64,000 nt of DNA. Origin: Takakia lepidozioides. Its lineage: Eukaryota; Streptophyta; Takakiopsida; Takakiales; Takakiaceae. The stretch is taken from positions 65,348,001 to 65,412,000 of the forward strand of contig CM060733.1 of assembly GCA_030704615.1 (NCBI GenBank), in the 5' to 3' direction. Position numbers and translations under genes: made by a program. The notes under the pieces are model-generated. The model was given only the letters and a program-made list of their open reading frames with translations, ran no database searches and was not told the DNA's origin. Shown here in pieces: positions 54,500 to 64,000 of the stretch (positions within the stretch are counted from its first letter, which is position 1; every line of letters starts with the position of its first letter).

Positions 54500-55720
54500 A
54501 GACCACATGCCAGTCCTTAGTCCACCAGTGCTCACGAGTCAGCACAGGCCATCCACAGGTCAACACGGGCCACCACAGACCACACGGCCCACAGAGCACA
54601 GGCCCCACAGCTCACTGCCACCGTCACATCCCACAGGCCACTGGTCACAGCCCCTCACAGTCACTCACAGGGCGGACAGCACGGGGCCTCCCAATGTCAC
54701 AGCCGGGCCCCAGCCACACGGCCTGTCACAGCCCCTCACAGCCCGTCACAGCCCAAAGGCCTCAGGCGCCTTCACAGCCCCTCACAGGCCCGTCACAGCC
54801 CCAAAGGGGGCCCTCACGGCCGGGCCCCTCACAGCCCCAAAGGCCATGGGCACGGCCTGTCACAGCCCCTCACAGCCCGTCACAGCCTCAAAGGCCTCAG
54901 GCACGGCCTGTCACAGCCCCACGACGGCCTGTCACAGCCCCTCACAGCCTCACAGCCTCAAAGGCCTCAGGCCTGTCACAGCCCATCACAGCCCCAAAGG
55001 CCTCACACGGCCTGTCACAGCCCCACAGCCCATCACAGCCCCAAAGGCCTCAGGCACAGCGGCCTCACAGCCCTCACAGGCCGCACAACAGGCCAAGGCC
55101 ATGGGCACGCCTGTCACAGCCCCTCAGCCCGTCACAGCCTCAAAGTCACACGGCCTGTCAACAGCCCCACAGGGCAACAGCCCTCACAGCCCGGCCTGGG
55201 GGGCCTGGCCTCACAGCCCCTCAGGGGCACACAGGCCCACGCCATCACAGGCAGCCCAAGCCTGGCCCGTCACAGCCCCCAAAGGCCTCGGGCACGGCCT
55301 GTCACAGCCCCTCACAGCCCGTCACAGCCCCAAAGGCCATGGGCACGGCCTGTCACAGCCCCTCACAGCCCGTCACAGCCCAAAGGCCTCAGGCACGGCC
55401 TGTCACAGCCCCTCACAGCCCCAAAGCCATGGGCACAGGCCCGTCACAGCCCCACAGGCCTCAGGGCACAGCCTGTCACAGCCCCGCACATCACAGGGCA
55501 CAGGGCACAGCCTCACAGCCTCACAGATCACAGCCCATCACAGGCCCCACAACAATGTCATCACAGCCCCACAGGCCTCACACAGCCTGTCACAGCCCTG
55601 GGTCACAGCCCACAGGGCACAGGGCACAAGCCCATCACAGCCTGTCACAGCTTGCCACAGCCTGGAGCAGCCACAGCCTGGGCACAGCCCCACACTGGCG
55701 CTCTGGCAGTTTAGCCATTT
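54500..55720. repeat. CACAGCC decamer array in the copy A leader
   Basis: About 100 imperfect units of GTCACAGCCC-type decamers with larger periods of 60-90 bp (CCCAAAGGCC-TCAGGCACGG). GC-rich and nearly free of stops on the plus strand, which creates two spurious overlapping frames of 430-440 codons. It lies between the LTR-derived unit and gag. The same decamer occurs in the LTRs of the unrelated F family. Confidence 0.85.
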
Positions 55721-57215
55721 CTCCAAGGGGTTTAGCCACGCCAAGCTAGGGTTTGTGTCTCTTGACTCTAGGCTTCTTTCCACCGAGCTATGGTGGCTGT
55801 GAGGAAATCAGCAAGGTATCCTTGCTCTTTCGGCTCCCACACACCACCATAGTAGCCCTAAGCCATGAGGTGGTTGCCACAAACCAAGCCTTCTTTCTCA
55901 CTTAGCCTCCCAAACACGCCACTAAACTCAATGGCAAACAACCAAGCCCTGCTGGTTCCCAGCCCTTGTGAGCACTCATTCAAGCACTCTCCTTGGCCAT
56001 AGCATCTGTCTTAGAGCCTATTCCAGCCCCCTACACCTGCTGCTTCAAGAGTTGCGCTCCCTTCAAGCTTGAAGTTGAAACCCCAACTCACATAGGCCCT
56101 ACAAGTGCTTTTCTTTCACTCCAAGTGGAAACCAGCCCTAGACCTTCCGTTCTAGCTCTCTAAAGCTTGAAAACAAGCCTCAATGGGCTGAAGGCATGCT
56201 CCACACATGCCCCACTCTCACCATAAAAGAATCAGCTCCTTTGCTTCATTTCTTGCACCCACAAACCTGAAAATACAAGCTTCAGCAGCTGAAAGCATGC
56301 TCCACATGCCCTACAGGGAAACCAGCCCCTTCCTTCCTTTCTTGCACTCCCACACCTGAAAGTGCAAGCCTTCACCAGGCTGATAGCATGCTCCACACAT
56401 GCATTGCCCTCACATAAGGGAAGTCAGCCCTTCCCTCTTCCTTGCTTGCCCTCCAAGCTTGAAGATGGAAGCTTCAATGAGCTGAATACATGCTCCACAC
56501 ATGCAACCTCTTCACACAAGAGATATCAGCCCCCTATCTTGGCTCCTTGGCTCCTTGATGCTCTCTAAGACAAGACTAAGCACTCCATAGCCTTTGCCAA
56601 GCTCCTGAAACCCTAAGGCTTACATTTCCAGCCACAAGACACTTCTCTTGTGGTGCAAGAGCTCTTCTTCCAAGCTCTGAACCCTAGGTGCACATTCCAT
56701 GGCCTTGCCGCACCTCTTAGCTCCTGTTCCAGCCCTGCTCTCCATGACAAGAGCCCTCTCAATGCTGAAGCTCGAGATTGAAACCCAATCTCACCATACT
56801 CCACAAAGTGCACTGATTTGCCCCAAGCCAAATCAGCCCTTTCGCTTGGTCTTGCAATCCTTCACACAATGAAGCTCGCATTCCCAAGTCCAGTTCTCAG
56901 CTTTGCCACCAAAGCCACTATAACCTGCTCTTGACTGGTCCTCTTCCCAATCGTGCTTGCTCATGCATGTACACAATCTGAAACCATCAAGGTGCTCTGG
57001 AATTACCTACAGTATGGTGCTTTCATCTCTGAAGCTGAAGATCGAATGCCAAGGTTTACCACCTCGTAACCCACATCGCCTCCGCTTCTAACAACCAGAG
57101 CTCCACGGTGCTCCTTGCATAACAACTTGGTTTCTCTCATTCTCAAGCAAAAACCACAAGTGCTACAACTAACTCGTATCTAGCACTCATAGATACGAGC
57201 TCATCTTTCTCGAGT
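55721..57215 (-). other. Copy A LTR/leader, non-coding
   Basis: No gene seen. The stretch repeats related phrases such as CTGAAAGCATGCTCCACACA and AAGCTTGAAG at 100-150-bp intervals, and ends on the right with the conserved CTCGAG...CACTTGTGGTTTTTGC segment (57,140-57,215, read on the minus strand) that follows the B unit in three copies. Confidence 0.5.
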
Positions 57216-57544
57216 GATAAAGAGGAAGAATACAAGCACAAGCTCATGCGAGCTCACAAAGCTGAAGCATAAACTCATGCATATATAACCTCATCACTCA
57301 AATACAAGTCAAGCCAAGTGCACCCCACGCCATGGGGAATCCACACTACGGCGCCATAGCTAGGCGCGGTGAGGCTCAACTCGAGAAAGATGAGCCTCCT
57401 CCCGCGCTTGCCGTGAAGATAACCACTCCAGGGCCTAAATCTGCCTTGACCCCTGGATTGACACTTGGGCCAATCCCAAATGTCAATATGTAAAAGCTAG
57501 CTATTTCCTAGCTAGTTTCACACTAGTGGTAAAATAACTTGACA
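57216..57544 (-). repeat. B unit at the 5' end of copy A
   Basis: TGTCAAGTTATTTTACCACT to TTTATCA on the minus strand, with a TATATATGC box near 57,285 that could serve as a TATA element. Nearly identical to 46,798-47,123, the matching unit at the 3' end, so these two behave like the paired termini of copy A. Confidence 0.75.
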
Positions 57545-58409
57545 CATCGCATGCACTCATAGTGTTTCCTTCCATGGCCATAGTGCACCTCTTAGAGCTC
57601 ATAATCCAGCCCTGCACTTGCCTCTTCCATAGACATGCTCTTTCCAAGCTTGGGATTGAAACCCCAACTCAAAGCATGCTCTACAAATACACTATTCTGT
57701 CCCAAAGAGAAATCAGATGTCTACCTCCACTCATAGCTCTCCTAAGCTTGAAGTTGAAGACTCCCGCAAGCTGAAACCATGCTCCACACATGCACCGCTT
57801 GCTTCCTTAACACCTGAGCTCTTCTTGAACTCCTCAAACCCTGCAACACTTGTAGAACAAGAGCTTCTTCACAAGCTCTCAAACTTTTCAATGGGGCTCT
57901 CCTTGAAGACCTCATCTTGTACATAAACACCACAAGGCTTTCTTCTTGCAAACCCTGCAACACCTTGTAACTTAAGAGCTATCTATCAAGCTCTCTTCCA
58001 CACACAAGTGCTAACTATGCTAGCACCTTGCACTCATAGATGTAAGCAGGTCTTCTTCTAGTGATACGGAAATGGTGAAAAGATGAGAAACCACTCTATC
58101 ACGTTATATAAGTCAATCCAATGGCACCTTTGCTGAAGGACTCCACCATACAGACCTCACCCACTCTCCATCTCAAGAACTAGAGCTATGGCGGCGAGAG
58201 AGGCCTTGGGAGGCTCGACTAAAAGAAGACGAGCCTACCTACGTCTCACGTGGAGATAACCTCTCCACGTCCCAAGTGAGGTTCGCCACCTCACTTGGCA
58301 CATAGAACCAAATGAAATCCCAATGCCAACAAAATACAAATATAAATGTATAATGTCCTAATTAGTTAGAAATAACTATTTCTAACTAATCACAAACAAA
58401 ACCATGACA
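57545..58409 (-). repeat. Second LTR-like segment upstream of copy A, with its own B unit
   Basis: 58,062-58,409 is another B unit (TGTCATGGTTTTGTTTGTGA ... GTATCA), most similar to the one at 9288-9655. 57,545-58,061 repeats the type of sequence found at 55,800-57,200. Copy A therefore lies within, or beside, the LTR of an older relative. 58,410-58,630 holds nothing I can identify. Confidence 0.55.
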
Positions 58410-58629
58410 TGCAGATTTCTAAACATGAACATGAAGTTCATAATCATTTTCCAAGGGCATCATTCTCAAACTCCCCATACACCATAATGTGGAAATTCTA
58501 TGGTCCCATTTCACACATGTGTGTAACATGCCATGTAAACTAAGCCAACTCCCGCCACGCTCATGGCTGTTTTCACACCGTTCTTGTCTCGGGTGTGGAT
58601 CATATGTGAGACACCCCACAGTTAGGGCA

Positions 58630-59077
58630 TATTTTGACCCACACCTTGGCTCACTCTACAGACCCGTGATAAAAGCTGTGGAATGTGCCAGGTGTGAGAT
58701 GACAGAGCCGTGGAAAAAGCCGGTTTCTCTTCAAGTGATAACTGTATGCCAGTCAGGATTCCTGCGAAGCCACCGAAGGACAGGAAACAGTACGACCAAC
58801 AGAGGGAAGATGATTCAGATACTACTGGTTCTATGGACGGGAATTTTGACGTGGCTGAGGATTATGCGATACAAATGGCGGAGAGAAACGACGGGGATCT
58901 CCTATGCCTGAAAAGTTACCTCCGTATCAGCCTAAGGCAAGACAGTCAGATCCATCTAGTCGACAGTCATCCCCACCAACTAGCAACATGGCTCGGGCTC
59001 ACACACAGAACCCTCCGAGGGACTCTCACCGGCAGAAGGGTGTTCGTTCACAAAGGTTTGCTGATCCTAAGCAGTAA
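58630..59077 (+). pseudogene. C-terminal piece of the F3 additional ORF
   Basis: 58,720-58,900 reads CMPVRIPAKPPKDRKQYDQQ, then EDDSDTTGSMDGNFDVAEDY and AIQMAER, aligning with the end of the F2 extra ORF. After a one-base shift near 58,895 the true frame ends RFADPKQ at 59,077. Upstream, 58,630-58,715 (SLYRPVIKAVECARCEMTEP) does not match F2 and is probably the disrupted target. Confidence 0.65.
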
Positions 59078-59115
59078 ACCGTGAGGACACAACTTTTTGA
59101 GAAGGGGAGGGATAA

Positions 59116-59747
59116 TGTTAGAGGGCTGTCTGGGACTTAGACAGTTTTACGGGTTCTGTGGGATACCCTTAGTTTTGCGTAGACTTACGGATGGTAGACT
59201 CAGACCAACAGAGGCCTTAGGGGTGGTAGGCAGGCTCACACAGTTAGTCACAGGCTACACATCCTATCACGGTTAGTCAGAGCCTTACACAGTCCGTCAC
59301 AGCCTGGCACAGCCTGACACAGCTTGTCACAACCTTACACAGCCTGACACAGCCTTACACAGCCTATCACAGTCTATCACAGCCCGACACTGTAGAGCAG
59401 ATTAGAGACACCACAGCTTTGGCCTGATACATGATAGATATCAATATGATTCTTATTTCATACTCACACCGTGTAGAGAGATATGAGTGAAGTTGTGGAA
59501 TGAATGCCTGGGTAGATGGAACATGGAAGATTGCAGAAGCAATCTGATACTTAATCATAGAGAGTAAGGTAACTTGCTAACATGAATGCAAGAATGAATA
59601 CAAATAGGAAGCACCCCCATGATACACTAGTTGTAGGTCATGACTGATTGTTCTGAGCGGGCTGAGTGCTTAGAGATTTCCAACTCTTCTATCTTGGAGT
59701 TTCCACCTCGGATAGCTAAGGGATGGGTGAGTAAAAGCCGCTCGACA
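59116..59747 (+). mobile_element. 3' LTR of F3 Gypsy
   Basis: Begins TGTTAGAGGGCTGTCTGGGA after the polypurine tract GAAGGGGAGGGATAA (59,101-59,115) and ends AAAAGCCGCTCGACA. At 632 bp it is shorter than the F1 and F2 LTRs. CACAGCC-type decamers at 59,240-59,395. Its right edge abuts the integrase-core fragment. Confidence 0.85.
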
Positions 59748-60025
59748 CATACCCACAAAGACATTCGTATTGCCTGAAGTAGCATGCAGGCATATGTGAG
59801 ACACGGTAACGGCCATTCTCGTTGATCTTGCGCACTCTGTGGAGATTCCACACCTCCACGTACTCATCAACAGCCGCTTGAAGGATTGGAACAAAGACTG
59901 CAACAAAAGATGCACTCTGCCAATCATCGTCCACATCCAGTAGGCCTTCATTGGCCATAACCTAGAAAGAATTCTTGTAGAAGAACACCACACACTCCCA
60001 TAGATGGCGCCACCAGTGCTCAATC
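59748..60025 (-). pseudogene. Fragment of an integrase-core (rve-type) gene, not Gypsy
   Basis: Minus-strand reading RIEHWWRHLWECVVFFYKNSF, an in-frame TAG, then ANEGLLDVDDDWQSASFVAV and VDEYVEVWNLHRVRKINENG. This is the C-terminal part of the integrase catalytic core found in stand-alone eukaryotic integrase-core proteins (pattern R-IERLWR...FY...EGLLD-DD...F...WN-HR-R). The final catalytic Glu would be the one in RIEHWW. It was interrupted by the F3 LTR at 59,747. 60,026-60,630 holds no recognisable feature. Confidence 0.5.
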
Positions 60026-60630
60026 CTCTACAACCACAAAATCATTATTTGAAGGGTTTTTCACACAACTCAACAATGGCTGGGAGGCAGGAACATCTCC
60101 TAATGTCCAGCCCTAGGGCCCTCAGCTGATAATCTCTTCAAGTAGAAACCCTATAGCTTCTGTAGAGATCCCTACGTCACAAGACAGTGCCTACCATTAC
60201 GCAGTCAGATACCAGATGTCTCCAAACACGGATGTAGGCTTGTTGAGGCCCCAATGAGGCATAGGCTCACCACAGATTGACATGTTCGGATGTTCACAGA
60301 AGACTGGTGGCAAATAGCAGCCCAAGCTGATCTGGGTTGTTCTTGACTTAACTGTGACTATGAAGACAATGGGGTCTATAAAAACAAACTGAACAATCCA
60401 TTGAGTGGAAAACATGCATAATCACAGCCTAGGAATTAGGCACCCATGTAGGGCAGCCTGCAATTCAAGATGTATCAAAATATGAAATTCTAAGCAGGAC
60501 AAATATGAGACCCCTTCCTTTGCTTCTCTCTTTCCTTTTCCAGAAGGGTGCCTATAATTTAATCCGCACACCAAGAACTTTGCAGGTCTGTCGCGCACCT
60601 CACTTCGGTAAGCTCCCCTTCAAGTCATAG

Positions 60631-61310
60631 TTACTTGCTTTGATGCGCGCGCCTATAATAGTAACACAGTTCTTCACCATTGGGTCCTCGCCCTTGGTCT
60701 ATTATGGGATTATTTCTATAATCCTGATTCCTTGGCTGGTAATTCCCCCTTGGATTACCCTGATAGTTGCCTCTGGGATTGCCTTGGTAATTCCCTCTTG
60801 GATTACCTCTTCCTGCCATACCATTGTTATACCCATCAGGCCTACCATAGTGGTCCTGGTCATTGTTTCTCCTTGGCTGGGGTTGCACTTGATGCACCCT
60901 CACTTGCCTAGGTTCTCTTGGAGCTGTCCTTCTATTGTAATAACAATTCTCAGTTGAATGGTTATCCATTTTACAGATAGTACAGTGTTTCTCCTTCATG
61001 TGGCATTCAGCTATGGTATGGCCTTCATTTTGGCACTTTGCACACCAAACACCCTTCCTCCAATGTGTTGCAGCCTCTGTGGCGTACTTTTTCAAGATTT
61101 CTTCCAGTCTTTTTTCATAATTGTCCCTCTTCAACTTTTCCTTCTTCTTGCTCTTCCTCCTGAGCTCTTGCTCTTCTTCCTCATCTAACTCATCTTCGGA
61201 GTCCTCATCTTCCATTTTATCTCTCCTGAGCATTCCACTTGCAAAATCCACCCACACTCCCAATCCCAAACGAAATGAGGAATGACGCATTTTGGGAACG
61301 ATGGATACAG
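60631..61310 (-). pseudogene. Gag nucleocapsid fragment of another LTR element (E)
   Basis: Open from 61,290: an acidic stretch (EDEDSEDELDEEEEQELRRK), then zinc knuckles CAKCQNEGHTIAEC and CTICKMDNHSTENC, a three-fold GNPRGNYQ repeat, Arg/Asn/Gln-rich sequence and the start of a third knuckle (CYYYRRAHQSK) before the stop. Different from the gags of copies A/B and D. No protease or RT follows on the left. Confidence 0.7.
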
Positions 61311-61420
61311 AATAGAACTAAAAGAGGGCACAATGGGGTTTTTATTGATCCACATGAATTGCATTTGAAGCACGTCTACTGTGCTGACAAATCTTTAGCC
61401 CTGTGCCTTCTGAATACAAG

Positions 61421-62134
61421 TCACGTTGTCAATGGGACTTCGACTGCTCTGAGAACTAGCTCATGAGTCATCGGGCTCCTCCAAGTAAACTGGATTGCAG
61501 CCGTTGTACCACCCCTGTTGATGTTCACCACAATGTCCTGCCCTTCAATCATACCACCATCGAATATGGAAAGCTTCACGTTTTCGCCGTCCACACCAAT
61601 GCGAATGTCCCCATACAATGGAGAAGATGAGCGCACTCCTTCAGGAGTATAAGTCTCTCCGATGGAGTCCACCCACGTCCACTGGCAGCAGTTCCACCGC
61701 AACAGCATAGCAGTGCGCATTCTTCTGCATGGGTGCCCGTCGTAGCTGGGAAAATTGGAATCAAGGATGCGCAGGAGCCACGGACTCCTCAGACCAAGAT
61801 CATCACCCCGCTCGAAGGCGTACTGCCCTGGGAGATACTCAAAAGCGGACAATGTTTCCACATTCGAACCAGTATCTTCTGTGTAATCTGTGTACCGGAT
61901 AACGATGTCTCCTGATGTGGCCGAATACATTGCATAATCGATGCCTCCATAAGGGCAGTTGTCCCGGTTCCGGAAGCACGGCATCCTTGCAAAGGAGGAC
62001 TTGAGGACATCTTTGATGCCGATGACAATGACCTTGCGGACAGCAACGAAGCCCTTAGATTTGCGAAATGATGAGAAGCGGAAGAGCAGTGCAGGCTCCA
62101 ATAATGGAGCATCTGGGTCACAAGTACCCACCAA
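61421..62134 (-). CDS. Conserved unknown protein 1, paralogue of the gene at 62,333
   Basis: Open frame of about 237 codons; the start is uncertain because the open frame has no clear upstream ATG, the first good Met being in FARMPCFRNRDNCPYGG. About 200 residues align with the neighbouring divergent gene: MPC-RN--DCPY-G-DYAM, SGDIVI, a WNCCQW motif, YGDIRI, DGGMIEGQDIVV and a final ELVLRAVEVP. No signal peptide or membrane segment. I recognise no family. The beta-strand-like pattern and conserved Trp/Cys residues suggest a compact globular domain. It is intact in frame, unlike most of the window. Confidence 0.6.
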   Translation of the reverse strand: MVGTCDPDAPLLEPALLFRFSSFRKSKGFVAVRKVIVIGIKDVLKSSFARMPCFRNRDNCPYGGIDYAMYSATSGDIVIRYTDYTEDTGSNVETLSAFEYLPGQYAFERGDDLGLRSPWLLRILDSNFPSYDGHPCRRMRTAMLLRWNCCQWTWVDSIGETYTPEGVRSSSPLYGDIRIGVDGENVKLSIFDGGMIEGQDIVVNINRGGTTAAIQFTWRSPMTHELVLRAVEVPLTT

Positions 62135-62219
62135 TCATCGTGTAACGTGTTCATCACGCCAGCGGTGGATGAACCGATACCTCTTTATCATCCACGGGGT
62201 ATAGTTTGAAATCTGCCAC

Positions 62220-62270
62220 CGAAGTCCATCCCCCGGATGGAAATTCGGCGCCGCATTTACATCGAAGGGG
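62220..62270. repeat. Palindrome between the divergent gene pair
   Basis: CCCCGGATGGAAATTCGGCG followed by CCGCATTTACATCG: the same GGCGCC-centred palindrome as in the MULE arrays, single copy, in the presumed shared promoter region. Confidence 0.7.
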
Positions 62271-62332
62271 GGATGGACTTCGTCGTCTCGAGTGGCTATA
62301 GGCCCACCTCGCACTTACTACCCATAGTTTGC

Positions 62333-63110
62333 ATGGCAGGGAAGGAAACTGAAACGGCTACATTCATGGATGAGCCAATCTTCATCCGTGCAGGTTCCTG
62401 TTGGGGGAAAATTTAAATGTGTTCTGGAGTGTTTGTGAGGAATTGCAGCGTTTGCTTGAATTTCTTCCAGCCACCGCGCTGCTGCCTCCTCCATCCGGGA
62501 GCTGCTGTCATTGAGTGTACCGCGCTACTCTTTTTCAGGGATGCCGTGCCGCCGAAATCCTGCTGACTGCCCTTATCATGGCCACGATTATGCTATGTTC
62601 AAACCAGAATCAGGAGACATCATTGTCTGGCTTTCAGTTTTCACAGACGCTTCTGGAATCAAGCGGGAGTCTTTGCGCGCAATGGAGGGCTATTACCGCT
62701 TTGAGCGAGGTGAGGACGAGGGTCAATGCGGTCCGTGGGTCCTGAAAATTGTTGACCTCGATATACCAAGGTGGAATGGGATGCCGGACAGATCACGCAC
62801 GGCCTCACTTTGGCGCTGGAACTGCTGCCAGTGGACCAGGGAGGACGGCACCGGGAAAAACTATATTCGTGGAGTTCACTCCGCTTTTCCAGTGTATGGA
62901 GACATTCGGCTGAGTTGCGAAGACGAATCGCACGGGCACAGGAGGCCCACAGTGACCTTGTCAATGTATGATGGTGGTATGATTGATGGGCATGACATTG
63001 TTGTCAGCTCCACCCAGGGCACCAGATCGACCGCATTGCAGTTTACCTCGAGGTGCCGCATCAGTAATGAGATTGTTTTGAGGGCTATCGAAGTTCCGTC
63101 GACTTGGTGA
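62333..63110 (+). CDS. Conserved unknown protein 2, two exons
   Basis: Exon 1 is 62,333-62,393 (MAGKETETATFMDEPIFIRA plus one base). The intron is 62,394-62,538 (GTTCCT...TTTTTCAG, 145 bp). Exon 2 is 62,539-63,110 (GMPCRRNPADCPYHGHDYAM to the stop after VPSTW). The splice joins in frame and removes a stretch unlike the paralogue. Motifs shared with the gene at 61,421: GDIIVW, ERGEDEGQCGPWVLKIVDLD, LWRWNCCQW, YGDIRLSC, MYDGGMIDGHDIVV, RISNEIVLRAIEVP. An AATAAA signal follows at 63,173-63,178. No recognised family. Either a host gene or cargo of a transposon whose ends are outside the window. Confidence 0.65.
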
Positions 63111-63172
63111 CACCCATGTAGAAGGAGGAAGGGCTTTAGATTTGTCCTAAATGTGAGACACCGTGTTCGATC

Positions 63173-63178
63173 AATAAA
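63173..63178 (+). terminator. Polyadenylation signal AATAAA
   Basis: AATAAA 62 bases after the stop codon of the two-exon gene, a normal plant position. Confidence 0.5.
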
Positions 63179-63379
63179 ACAACCCATCGTACCTCACTTC
63201 TGTGTGCTTGTGTTTCATCATCGTGTTCAAGAACTGCCGTAATTGGCCCACTGTTTACAATTTGAGGTCTCATTTCTACAATGTGTCTGTCCATATGAAT
63301 ATACCAGAGTCAGCGATATCAGAGTCCTGAGATGAAGAAAATCCATGTATGAGTTGTAGGAAACATGTACATGCTGAAG

Positions 63380-64000
63380 CTCGGAAATTCGGCACCGCAT
63401 TCCATTTTCTCCATGCAGCGATTTCTGGCAGCTCCCTTTCCTCCGTTGTCGTCGTAACGGAAATGATGTACAACATTTCATTTCCTGACATGGCATTACC
63501 ATACTTCGAATTTGAAATGCGGCGCCGCATTTCCATATTCGACCTTGAACTATCCAAGCATGTCCAGTCGCTAATGCTTGTCCATGTCCATACTTGAAAT
63601 GCGGCACAGCATTTCCGGAGAGCACAATGGAATGCGGTGCCGCATTTCCGTGAAAGGGTCTGGAATTGGACAAACAACGATGGAAGTTCTGGAATGCGGT
63701 GCCGCATTTCCATGTCTATCATCAAAATATTGAATCGGACAATGGAATGCGGTGCCGCATTTCCATGTCTATCATCAAAATATTGAATCGGACAATGGAA
63801 TGCGGTGCCGCATTTCCGTCCATCAAGACGAAATACCCACACGGGTCTGGAATTGGACAAACAACGATGTCTGTTTTGGAAATGCGGCGCCACATTTCCC
63901 ATGTTGGGCAATTGAAAGTTTTTATAGGACAATGTAAGTTTTTATAGGAAGATGGAATGCGGTGCCGCATTTCCGTCAAAGGGTCTGCAATTGGGCAAAC
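63380..64000. repeat. GGTGCC-centred palindromic array, right edge
   Basis: At least eight palindromes of GGAAATGCGG / CCGCATTTCC type around a GC or TG centre. A 52-bp tandem unit recurs at 63,692, 63,744 and 63,796 (GGAATGCGGTGCCGCATTTC, then CATGTCTATCATCAAAATAT). It continues past the window end. ORFs across it are by-products. Confidence 0.85.

Larger units (their letters stand above)
46608..57544 (-). mobile_element. Gypsy copy A: LTR retrotransposon with DNA methyltransferase and PHD finger
   Basis: Minus-strand element bounded by nearly identical B units (57,216-57,544 and 46,798-47,123). Order: leader with decamer repeats, gag (54,351-52,340), protease (52,335-51,830), DNMT3-like methyltransferase (51,411-50,440), reverse transcriptase and RNase H (49,996-48,600), integrase zinc-binding region, deleted catalytic core, integrase tail with PHD finger (48,060-47,567), polypurine tract. 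At least six single-base lesions. Methyltransferase-bearing Gypsy elements are known from charophytes; I do not recall a report of the added PHD finger. Confidence 0.85.

Noticed and set aside
54427-55802. Two overlapping plus-strand open frames of 440 and 431 codons
   Set aside because: They are translations of the CACAGCC decamer array (endless His-Ser-Pro-Gln) with no stops because of composition; both frames are open at once and neither resembles a protein.
62157-62511. Extending the open frame at 62,511 upstream as the start of the unknown protein
   Set aside because: The stretch before 62,539 ends in a TTTTTCAG acceptor and does not match the paralogue; exon 1 at 62,333-62,393 joins in frame and explains the start better.

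Overview
This is nuclear DNA from a repeat-rich streptophyte (green plant lineage) genome. Nearly all of it is transposable-element sequence, nested and much of it broken. Three things support the assignment: Ty3/Gypsy and Mutator-like (MULE) elements with GT-AG introns in element-borne genes, a fragment of a plant PLS-type pentatricopeptide-repeat gene, and a Gypsy element carrying a cytosine DNA methyltransferase. From memory, methyltransferase-bearing retrotransposons are known from charophyte algae and dinoflagellates. A charophyte such as Chara is my best guess; a fern or bryophyte is not excluded. I see no tRNA, rRNA or CRISPR array.

Layout. 1-5.1 kb: gag and leader of a methyltransferase-type Gypsy copy (copy B), minus strand. 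5.1-9.0 kb: a broken, spliced ParB-like gene with palindromic repeats on both sides and a solo LTR in one exon. 9.2-26.7 kb: a Gypsy chimera on the minus strand (3' part, copy C, joined to the 5' part of another Gypsy, copy D), split at 10,076-23,182 by a 13.1-kb MULE with a 9-bp target duplication. 27-30.4 kb: LTR/leader sequence and a plus-strand integrase fragment. 30.4-31.3 kb: PPR fragment. 31.3-41.5 kb: two nested copies (F1, F2) of a Gypsy family with a long extra ORF after integrase. 41.5-45.5 kb: remnant of a second MULE, fused in frame to F2 pol. 45.5-58.4 kb: the best-preserved methyltransferase Gypsy (copy A), order gag, protease, DNA methyltransferase, RT, RNase H, integrase remnant, PHD finger. 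58.6-61.3 kb: end of another F copy (F3), an integrase-core fragment and a foreign gag. 61.4-63.2 kb: two divergent, related genes of unknown function, followed by palindromic repeats.

The main biological interest is that two unrelated transposons here carry DNA-modification genes. The Gypsy family pairs a DNMT3-like 'writer' with a PHD 'reader' on its integrase tail. The MULE carries a spliced gene joining a ParB-like domain to a beta-class (amino-)methyltransferase fold. The MULE sits exactly inside the PHD finger of a methyltransferase-type Gypsy. Large palindromic arrays with a GGCGCC or GGTGCC centre lie between and beside these genes and recur beside the unknown gene pair.

Most coding regions carry single-base frameshifts or stops, so I give positions of intact stretches and breaks. 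Exon ends were read by eye from GT-AG signals and from agreement between copies.
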